This document shows, in pieces, positions 1 through 5,335 of a stretch of DNA of 5,335 nucleotides. The stretch is from contig JAQVEY010000201.1 in NCBI GenBank assembly GCA_028697515.1, positions 1 through 5,335 on the forward strand, read 5' to 3'. Position 1 is the first letter of the stretch, and each line of letters starts with the position of its first letter. The notes below the pieces were generated by a model. It had not been told where the DNA came from. It was given only the letters and a program-made list of their open reading frames with translations, and did not search any database. This DNA is from Bacteroidales bacterium. Lineage in GTDB: Bacteria > Bacteroidota > Bacteroidia > Bacteroidales > ML635J-15. Position numbers and translations under genes: made by a program.

Positions 1-177
1 TGATCTTAGTTTAACAAAATAAATTCCATTCTGTAAGGCTGAAACATCCATTTCAGAATAGGCCGATAATGATAAAACTAATTTGCCAGAAGCATCATAA
101 ATATCAACAAAACTAAATTCGGTCATTGCAGAAATATGTAAAACATCTTTAGTCGGATTAGGATAAATATCAAAATC
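1..177 (-). other. Type A T9SS C-terminal sorting domain (partial)
   Basis: Residues 546-604 carry the hallmarks of the Por secretion tail family: DFDIYPNPTKD, then VDIYDASGKLV, then MDVSALQNGIYFVKLRS. In this family the domain directs the folded periplasmic protein through the T9SS outer-membrane translocon and is usually removed as the protein is attached to the surface. The family normally ends a few residues later with a basic, hydrophobic final strand, which lies beyond the left edge. Confidence 0.93.
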
Positions 178-1812
178 GAGGAAAGTAGTAATAGGAGAAA
201 CGAATGATATGTCAGGGTTTTTTCCAAAAACTGGTCTTATCATTAAAGCTCCTTCCATTTGTGAGGGCTGCCATTGACCGGTAACATTAAAAAATAAATG
301 CTGATTTGCTTTTCGATTAAGGTCAAATCCACAATTTAACATGTCATCTGTAGTTTTTGTCCAACCAATATAAAATGTAGTATCGATATATACTGCTGTT
401 TCTAAAGAATAATATATAAAGCCGTTTACTTCATCACTATATGAAGGCTTTGCTCCAACAACCTGAACTAAAGTATCACCTGGAATTCCCTCATTATCAC
501 CCCAAACAGTAAAGAAAAAATATTTGCGATTTGCTTCATCCAAAACTTGATTAAAATAAATGTAAGCTCCGTAAAGACTGTCAGCAACTAAAGGAGTAAA
601 CTGATATGCGAGGCTTGAGTATGCTGTATTCTGACCTGTAATACCATAGCCTTTCTCAGCAGTTCCATCGTCGTAGGCATAATAATTTGCGAAATTCTGA
701 TAATAACGAACAGTATCGTTCCAACGGTAAATATAACGATCTTCAGTTAAATCTGTTTTTATATAAGATTTAATCATAAACTTCGCCGAATCTTCTGAGT
801 CAGAATTAAAAGTGTAATTCATTTCTCTAGCGAATTCCATAGTTTCGAGTGGCAATATATTTTCACTATCGTCATCCCACAAATAACCCGAATTTGTTCC
901 ATACATATCGGTTATGTGATACTGGCGATTAATATTAATGGTATCGCCCGGACCATAAGAACTTTTATATAAATATCTTATTGTGTCTGCCATCATATCA
1001 ACAGAAGCCTCTTTGTAATGCCCCCATGGAACAGATTCAAAACCTACAATTAAAGATTTTGAATTACTTATAATTGCAACATCTTTAGCAAGAGTATCGG
1101 CATAATTTCTGGCAGTATCAATTTTTATGAAGTCAATATTCCAATGATCTGTATTACTTCTCCACGATGGCTCATAGTTTGTACTAATACTAGCGTAATT
1201 CAGAAAACGAAATTGAAAAGCGCTTGTTAACCACTTGTCTTCTACTATTGAAAGTAAAACTAAATTAAAAGAACTGTCACTGCTTCCACCTTCAACTCTC
1301 CAAACACTTTCCCAATCTGTGTCTGGCGACTTAAACTGAAGCACTAGAGAATCTCTATCTTCAGGGTCATTTCCCATACCTCCTGCTTGGTAATAGAAAC
1401 TTAAATAAACAGAATCGACAGCATCAACATTTAGTTTTATGGGACAGGAGGTCATGTAATCAGCAATACCTGAACTCATTGAAGGCAAATGTGTATAAAC
1501 TGCTCCATACTGATTTATCGCATCAAGTGTTGCAACGCCATAACTTATTGGGTCAATTGCATAATCGTTATTTATAAAAGCAAATTTATCAAGCCATTTA
1601 GTGGAATCTGGATATACAAAAGAATTTGCAAAATCGTCGAAGAATGGCAATTCCAAAGTATCAACCGTCATAGTTGCTTTAAGACTATTTTGTTTTAAGT
1701 ATTCGCTACTATATTTCTGCAAAAAAGGATTACCAATATTTACAAGTACTTCCTGAGAATATAAACTTAAAATTGATGTAACTAATAATATTATTAAAAC
1801 AATTCTTTTCAT
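1..1812 (-). CDS. T9SS type A sorting domain-containing secreted protein (C-terminus cut by window edge)
   Basis: The minus frame is open for 604 codons from the ATG at 1812 to the left edge, with no stop in the window. Residues 1-20 form a Sec signal peptide: MKR, a hydrophobic run (IVLIILLVTSILSL), then YSQ, with likely cleavage near residue 20. An early segment (FFDDF at 57-61, then YPDS, KW and FINN to 82) recalls a conserved secreted family of unknown function in Bacteroidota. Residues about 130-232 look like a beta-sandwich (DSVYLSFYYQ, then DFIKID), perhaps jelly-roll or lectin-like; this is inference. A YDDGTAEKGYG motif at 380-390 is followed by a second beta-rich region. Residues 546-604 are the type A sorting domain. 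The ATG lies 8 bp after the PASTA stop, so co-transcription is likely; no Shine-Dalgarno is visible. Probably only about 10-20 residues are missing. No catalytic motif is recognised, so the substrate or partner is unknown. Confidence 0.93.
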   Translation of the reverse strand, partial: MKRIVLIILLVTSILSLYSQEVLVNIGNPFLQKYSSEYLKQNSLKATMTVDTLELPFFDDFANSFVYPDSTKWLDKFAFINNDYAIDPISYGVATLDAINQYGAVYTHLPSMSSGIADYMTSCPIKLNVDAVDSVYLSFYYQAGGMGNDPEDRDSLVLQFKSPDTDWESVWRVEGGSSDSSFNLVLLSIVEDKWLTSAFQFRFLNYASISTNYEPSWRSNTDHWNIDFIKIDTARNYADTLAKDVAIISNSKSLIVGFESVPWGHYKEASVDMMADTIRYLYKSSYGPGDTININRQYHITDMYGTNSGYLWDDDSENILPLETMEFAREMNYTFNSDSEDSAKFMIKSYIKTDLTEDRYIYRWNDTVRYYQNFANYYAYDDGTAEKGYGITGQNTAYSSLAYQFTPLVADSLYGAYIYFNQVLDEANRKYFFFTVWGDNEGIPGDTLVQVVGAKPSYSDEVNGFIYYSLETAVYIDTTFYIGWTKTTDDMLNCGFDLNRKANQHLFFNVTGQWQPSQMEGALMIRPVFGKNPDISFVSPITTFLDFDIYPNPTKDVLHISAMTEFSFVDIYDASGKLVLSLSAYSEMDVSALQNGIYFVKLRS

Positions 1813-1820
1813 TATAAATT

Positions 1821-2660
1821 TTAATCGTTTTCTTCTTCTTCCATTTCTTCTTCAGCTTCATTTTGAGAAGCATTTAATAAGCTCTCATCTTTGGTAAGCC
1901 AAATATCTACATTATAACCTAAATTTACTTCATTTATTGTGCTGTACTGTGGAGATTGACGATAAACTTTTGCCTTAAGTGAATCATTTTTAGTTTTCAC
2001 CGTATTATCATAGTTTACAGCTCCGGTATTAAGAAACAAATCAAGTAAATTATTACTTGCTTCTTTATATGTCATACCTATTAGAGATGGAACTGTGGTT
2101 GTTATATCTCTTATACCAAGTCCCAGTATTAAATCAATCGAAGAACCTTTCTTTATTTTTTCTCCAGGTTCAATGTCCCTTCCCTTGTATTGCTGTTTTA
2201 TAACAACATTTACAGCAATATCGGGAACATACCTGAGATTACCGATTACAAGCCCATAAGTTTCCATCATAGAAGTTACCTGACGCAAGGTGAAACCTGT
2301 TAGCTGTGGCATTGAAATTAACTCATCTTGTCTGCTGTTAACTTTAAGATATATTTTTCTTCCTTCTTTAACCAATGATTCAGGAATAGGATTTTGTTCG
2401 ACTACAGCTCCTTTTTCGTATTTGTTATCAAATACAGTATCAACTATAATATAATCAAAATCACTTTCCTCAATAAGAGTAATCGCCTCTTCTGTTTGCA
2501 TGCCAATAAGATTTGGAACTGTTACCGAATCCCCATGTCTGGTATATGATTTTAGATATATGTTTAAAACCAAAAAGACAATAGCAAAAAATACTACTGC
2601 AATACCAAAATTTACTAGAAACAATTTACTTATCAGAAAACGAAAAAACTTCTTAATCAT
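1821..2660 (-). CDS. Membrane-anchored protein with three PASTA domains
   Basis: A complete 279-residue protein. A short basic cytoplasmic N-terminus (MIKKFFRFLISK) precedes one transmembrane helix at about residues 13-36, so the rest should face the periplasm. Three PASTA domains follow: about 44-109 (VPNLIGM, EQNPIP, VKEGRKIYLKV), 114-182 (MPQLTGF, IKKGSSIDLILG) and 186-257 (VPSLIGM, YRQSPQY, VDIWLT). The tail at 268-279 is almost wholly acidic. PASTA domains are known as extracellular modules of PrkC/PknB-type Ser/Thr kinases and some penicillin-binding proteins, where several bind muropeptides or regulate wall synthesis. Here no kinase or transpeptidase domain is attached, as is common for PASTA proteins in Bacteroidota. 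A role in peptidoglycan sensing or scaffolding is inference. The ATG at 2660 fits because the helix starts almost at once. The 88-bp upstream gap and terminator suggest it heads its own operon with the type A cargo gene. Confidence 0.94.
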   Translation of the reverse strand: MIKKFFRFLISKLFLVNFGIAVVFFAIVFLVLNIYLKSYTRHGDSVTVPNLIGMQTEEAITLIEESDFDYIIVDTVFDNKYEKGAVVEQNPIPESLVKEGRKIYLKVNSRQDELISMPQLTGFTLRQVTSMMETYGLVIGNLRYVPDIAVNVVIKQQYKGRDIEPGEKIKKGSSIDLILGLGIRDITTTVPSLIGMTYKEASNNLLDLFLNTGAVNYDNTVKTKNDSLKAKVYRQSPQYSTINEVNLGYNVDIWLTKDESLLNASQNEAEEEMEEEEND

Positions 2661-2678
2661 ATAATAAATTTAAAGATG

Positions 2679-2709
2679 TAAAAATATTAAAATTTGGAGA
2701 AATGGCAAT
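2679..2709 (-). promoter_or_regulatory. Candidate Bacteroidota-type promoter for the PASTA gene
   Basis: On the minus strand, ATTG (2709-2706) is followed after exactly 19 bases by TATTTTTA (2686-2679). This approximates the Bacteroidota housekeeping consensus TTTG, a spacer of about 19-21, then TAnnTTTG; each element has one mismatch. Transcription would begin roughly 10 bases before the ATG at 2660, giving a very short leader. The region is so AT-rich that a chance match is possible. Its place just after the terminator, in the only non-coding space available, is the main support. Confidence 0.35.
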
Positions 2710-2710
2710 T

Positions 2711-2741
2711 AAAAAATAAAAAAGGCTGCAAATTGCAGCCT
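2711..2741 (-). terminator. Intrinsic terminator of the SprB-repeat adhesin gene
   Basis: Read on the minus strand, AGGCTGC (2741-2735), a loop of five bases, and GCAGCCT (2729-2723) form a perfect 7-bp GC-rich stem that can extend inward by two A-T pairs. A tract of TTTTT, A, TTTTTT follows at 2722-2711. The stem begins 7 bases after the adhesin stop codon at 2749-2751, the classic position for a Rho-independent terminator. On the plus strand the hairpin is followed by TCATATTTTT, a weaker tract, so minus-strand use is favoured. Confidence 0.88.
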
Positions 2742-2748
2742 CATATTT

Positions 2749-5335
2749 TTAATAAATTACCATAACAACTCCTGTGAATGGATCCATACCATTTCGCAAA
2801 TCAACTACATATTGATATGCTCCGGCTGGTACATATTTATCATTATGCCTACCGTCCCAGAATTCAGATTCTGGAGTTCCACTATACATTTGTTGACCCC
2901 AGCGGTTAAACACATATACAACTGATGCAGGATACATTTGTAAATATTCAATTTCCCATGTATCATTTATTCCGTCAGCATTAGGAGTAAAGGCATCAGG
3001 AATACCAAGACATAATACCGGATTTTCAGGCAAAAATACTCCAAGATTCTTTATACATCCATTACCATCAGTGATTGTAACATAATACTGTCCTGATATT
3101 AAACCTGATGTAATTGCCAAAGTATCTCCATTACTCCATCTAATGTCATAAGGATAAGTTCCTCCATCTATACTGACAGCTATTACACCATCATTAAATC
3201 CTTTACAGGTAACAGAATACATTTCACTTCCTACACTCAAAGCTATAGGTTCGTTAATAACGAAGTCTGCTTCTGCAGGACAATTATTGGCATCAAATAA
3301 TTCAACAGAATAATTACCAGCCCTCAAAGAGTTTACTTGTTCTCCTGAAGCTATTAAGGTTCCGTATTGGAACCAATAAACAGAATATGGAGCCGTTCCA
3401 CCAGTTCCTGTTGCTAATGCCATTCCATCATATCTCCCTTCACAAGATACATCGGCAGTTGTCAAATTAAGACCAACAGCCTGATCTGGCTCATCAATTA
3501 CGACAAAATCTGTAATAATACAACCATTCAAATCTGTTACCTGGACATTATAAGTACCTGCATATAATGATGATATATGACTGGATGTAGATCCGTGAGA
3601 CCAGTTATAAATATATGGGAATACACCTCCGCTAACTGTTACTGTTGCATCACCATTACTCCCACCACGGCACAGTACATCAGAATGTTCAATTAACATT
3701 GTCAACATTTCTGGCTGAGTAACTTCGTGACTAGCCTCACCAGAGCATCCGTAAACATCGCTTATTGAAACAGAGTACAAACCTGCACCCACACTTGACA
3801 AATTCGCACTTGTCTGCCCGGGAACAGACCATGTATAAGTAAATGGTAAGGTTCCTCCAATCATGTCTGATGACAATACTCCCGTATTATCACCATAACA
3901 ATTAATTCCTTGCAGTTCAGTAATACTTACTGTACCACCGCCAAAGAAACCAACATTAGCAGTTATTATTTCAGTACAATTATTTGCATCTGTAACTGTT
4001 GCTGTATAATCTCCTGGATGTAATCCTGTAATAGGATTACCGCTCAGACCTTCTGTCCATCCAATGGAATAACCGCCAATTCCTCCGCTGATAGTAAGAG
4101 TAATCTCACCGTCGAGGTAACCACATTCTGTTGGCACAGTGGAAGCTGTAACTACTATATCAGGAGGGTCTGTTAAAGTATGACAAATCTCAAGACTACA
4201 ACTTGATGCGTCCTGAATCGTAACACAATACTGTAATCCTCCCACGGCGCCAGTCAAAGGATTAAATATACTACCATTACTCCATGTATAGGTATATGGT
4301 GCTGTTCCAGTAGTAACATTAGCCGTAATCTGCCCTGAAGGAGCCTGATAACAGAGTGGATCAATGGCACTAATTGTTGCTGTTATTCCAGGATTAACAA
4401 CTACAGTAGTACTTGCTGTTGCTGTACAGGCATTAGCATCTGTAACAACAACTGTATATAATCCGCCATGAGTAGTTGTGCAGTCAACTATAAGAGGATC
4501 TTCGTCTGTGTAGCTTGTTGCACCGGGACCTGTCCAATTATATGTTGCTCCAAGTACAGTCGTAGCATTTAGCTGAATATTTTCACCCTCACAATACGGG
4601 CTATCACTTGTTGCAGTTACGGGAGTAACTAAATATACTACCGCATCAGTAGTTGCACTTTCTGTACAGCCATAAGAGTCAGATACTACAACTGTATAAG
4701 TTCCGCTCATTCCAACTGTTGAACTTGGCCTATCAGGATTTTGTACTGAAGAGTTAAATCCTCCGGGACCTGACCAAGCAAAGGTTGAAGCAGGATCAGA
4801 ACTGGTCGAAGTTAAAGATAAGGTTTCGCCTTCACATATAGGGCCATTGTTAGCTGCAGTTGGATTTATTGGAGGTGCACCAGTCATTACAATAGTTTCT
4901 GTATATTCACAGATACCTTCCGAATCTGTTATCGTAACTGTATAGTCTCCCTGACATAAACCGGTAAGGACATCACTGGTTGACGTAAATCCACTGGGAC
5001 CACTCCAGTTAAGGAAATATGGAGCTGTTCCTCCCGAAAGATTGGTAACGCTTATCGCTCCATTACATTCGCCTCCACATCCTGCCAAGCTTGTAATATT
5101 AACATCTGCTGTTATTCCAACAACTGTAAAGTTTAACTGATTTGCAACATTAACATTTGTACACTTATCCTCGACGCTACCCGCTATTAGTGTTAAAGTA
5201 TAATCACCGGATTGTGATAACAAGTCTCCAAGGTGTAATGTCCAAACGTCGTCGTACCATGTACCGGCATATGTATTTGAAGATGCAGACATACACACAA
5301 CACTATATGTATCATCAACCGAATATGTACCATTA
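2749..5335 (-). CDS. SprB-repeat surface adhesin with type B T9SS sorting domain (N-terminus cut by window edge)
   Basis: The frame is open from the right edge to TAA at 2749-2751, giving 861 visible residues (numbered here from the codon at 5334-5332). No signal peptide is present and the reading frame continues past 5298, where a GTG could be mistaken for a start, so the true N-terminus lies off the window. Order of parts: Ig-like segment about 1-73 (GDYTLTLIAG, then VEDKC); SprB repeat 78-151; two Ig-like modules of the CHU_C-associated type 153-234 and 238-314 (PICEGETL and PYCEGENI); six tandem SprB repeats 317-770; type B sorting domain about 776-861. SprB-family proteins in Flavobacterium are T9SS-exported cell-surface adhesins, some moved along the cell during gliding. 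Adhesion, gliding or matrix roles are all possible here; the module set alone does not decide. A terminator follows at once, so it ends its transcription unit. Confidence 0.93.
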   Translation of the reverse strand, partial: NGTYSVDDTYSVVCMSASSNTYAGTWYDDVWTLHLGDLLSQSGDYTLTLIAGSVEDKCTNVNVANQLNFTVVGITADVNITSLAGCGGECNGAISVTNLSGGTAPYFLNWSGPSGFTSTSDVLTGLCQGDYTVTITDSEGICEYTETIVMTGAPPINPTAANNGPICEGETLSLTSTSSDPASTFAWSGPGGFNSSVQNPDRPSSTVGMSGTYTVVVSDSYGCTESATTDAVVYLVTPVTATSDSPYCEGENIQLNATTVLGATYNWTGPGATSYTDEDPLIVDCTTTHGGLYTVVVTDANACTATASTTVVVNPGITATISAIDPLCYQAPSGQITANVTTGTAPYTYTWSNGSIFNPLTGAVGGLQYCVTIQDASSCSLEICHTLTDPPDIVVTASTVPTECGYLDGEITLTISGGIGGYSIGWTEGLSGNPITGLHPGDYTATVTDANNCTEIITANVGFFGGGTVSITELQGINCYGDNTGVLSSDMIGGTLPFTYTWSVPGQTSANLSSVGAGLYSVSISDVYGCSGEASHEVTQPEMLTMLIEHSDVLCRGGSNGDATVTVSGGVFPYIYNWSHGSTSSHISSLYAGTYNVQVTDLNGCIITDFVVIDEPDQAVGLNLTTADVSCEGRYDGMALATGTGGTAPYSVYWFQYGTLIASGEQVNSLRAGNYSVELFDANNCPAEADFVINEPIALSVGSEMYSVTCKGFNDGVIAVSIDGGTYPYDIRWSNGDTLAITSGLISGQYYVTITDGNGCIKNLGVFLPENPVLCLGIPDAFTPNADGINDTWEIEYLQMYPASVVYVFNRWGQQMYSGTPESEFWDGRHNDKYVPAGAYQYVVDLRNGMDPFTGVVMVIY
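2752..3009 (-). other. Type B (gliding motility-associated / CHU_C) T9SS C-terminal domain
   Basis: The last 86 residues of the adhesin show the family signature: IPDAFTPNADGINDTWEI, then VYVFNRWGQQMYSG, FWDGRHNDKYVPAGAYQY and a closing GVVMVIY. This matches the gliding-motility-associated C-terminal domain carried by SprB and similar large T9SS substrates. Type B substrates are known to depend on a PorP/SprF-family outer-membrane partner for secretion or surface attachment. The domain is complete and the stop follows directly. Confidence 0.95.
3025..4386 (-). repeat. Six tandem SprB repeats (protein-level, about 75-79 residues each)
   Basis: Six diverged copies sit at about 4386-4168, 4158-3949, 3930-3715, 3705-3487, 3477-3247 and 3240-3025. 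Each shows a leading Cys followed by a short Gly/Asp-rich turn, a central GGT.PY or similar, a W(S/T).G core, AG.Y.V, and a closing D..(N/G)C. The closest to consensus are the fifth-from-end and last two blocks with TVTVSGG, IYNWSHG and VTDLNGC. The sixth (3477-3247) has a longer Trp loop (VYWFQYGTLIASGEQ). The copies differ throughout at DNA level, so this is an old array rather than a recent expansion or assembly collapse. Confidence 0.9.
4393..4878 (-). repeat. Two CHU_C-associated Ig-like modules
   Basis: Two adjacent copies, about 4878-4633 and 4623-4393, share the pattern (P)xCEGExxxL, F/YxWxGPG, an S/T-rich stretch, GxYTVVVxDxxxC and a closing V-rich strand. This resembles the Ig-like fold often found beside type B sorting domains in Bacteroidota surface proteins. 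They are distinct from SprB repeats by lacking the GGTxPY core. They probably act as beta-sandwich spacers in the adhesin stalk. Confidence 0.75.
4882..5103 (-). repeat. Isolated SprB repeat upstream of the Ig-like pair
   Basis: This stretch encodes a SprB-type module with ECNGAISVTNLSGGTAPY, then NWSGPSGF, then GLCQGDYTVTITDSEGIC. It is separated from the six-copy array by the two Ig-like modules. It has an additional Cys pair (CGGEC at the start and LCQG in the middle) beyond the usual two cysteines. The WSGPSGF core resembles the WSGPGGF core of the neighbouring Ig-like module, so the border between the two module types is blurred here. Confidence 0.82.

Noticed and set aside
1489..1698. 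A 69-codon plus-strand open frame
   Set aside because: It lies wholly antisense to the secreted T9SS type A gene, has no recognisable domain, and its composition (Cys, Ile and Lys rich) is what the reverse complement of that gene gives.
1813..1820. Separate promoter or terminator between the PASTA gene and the cargo gene
   Set aside because: The gap is only 8 bases and holds no hairpin or promoter-like pair of elements; any start would have to lie inside the PASTA coding sequence.
4020..4040. Inverted repeat GTAATCC / GGATTAC with a 7-base loop
   Set aside because: It sits inside an SprB repeat and encodes ordinary repeat residues (NPITGL). No T tract follows on either strand, so it is not a terminator and is probably chance.
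3025..5103. CRISPR-like or satellite DNA periodicity
   Set aside because: The roughly 225-bp periodicity comes from diverged protein modules in one long open frame; no short identical repeats with unique spacers are present.
5296..5298. GTG as start codon of the adhesin
   Set aside because: The frame stays open for 12 further codons to the window edge and no signal peptide follows the GTG, so it is an internal Val codon.

Overview
The window looks like a chromosomal segment of a Bacteroidota bacterium. The basis is two different type IX secretion (T9SS) C-terminal sorting domains, SprB-type adhesin repeats, low GC by eye, no Shine-Dalgarno motifs, and a kinase-free PASTA protein. Order or genus cannot be told from this sequence. 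All three genes lie on the minus strand, so transcription runs right to left; no convincing plus-strand gene was found.

Right to left: (1) 5335-2749 holds the C-terminal 861 codons of a large surface protein, open at the right edge. It is built from an Ig-like segment, one SprB repeat, two CHU_C-associated Ig-like modules, six tandem SprB repeats and a gliding-motility-type (type B) T9SS sorting domain. (2) 2748-2661 is an 88-bp gap with a strong intrinsic terminator for the adhesin and a candidate Bacteroidota-type promoter for the next gene. (3) 2660-1821 encodes a complete 279-residue membrane-anchored protein with three extracytoplasmic PASTA domains and an acidic tail. (4) After only 8 bp, 1812-1 encodes a secreted protein of at least 604 residues with a signal peptide and a type A T9SS sorting domain, cut by the left edge a few residues before its expected end.

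The picture is an envelope and cell-surface locus. The adhesin is its own transcription unit, or the last gene of one that begins off the window. The PASTA gene and the type A cargo gene form a tight probable operon. The two secreted proteins would cross the outer membrane by T9SS, while the PASTA protein stays in the inner membrane facing the periplasm and may touch peptidoglycan. I see no mobile element, CRISPR array, tRNA or rRNA. I found no clearly new system; the points most worth a second look are the PASTA/T9SS-cargo coupling and the lack of a PorP/SprF partner gene directly downstream of the type B adhesin.
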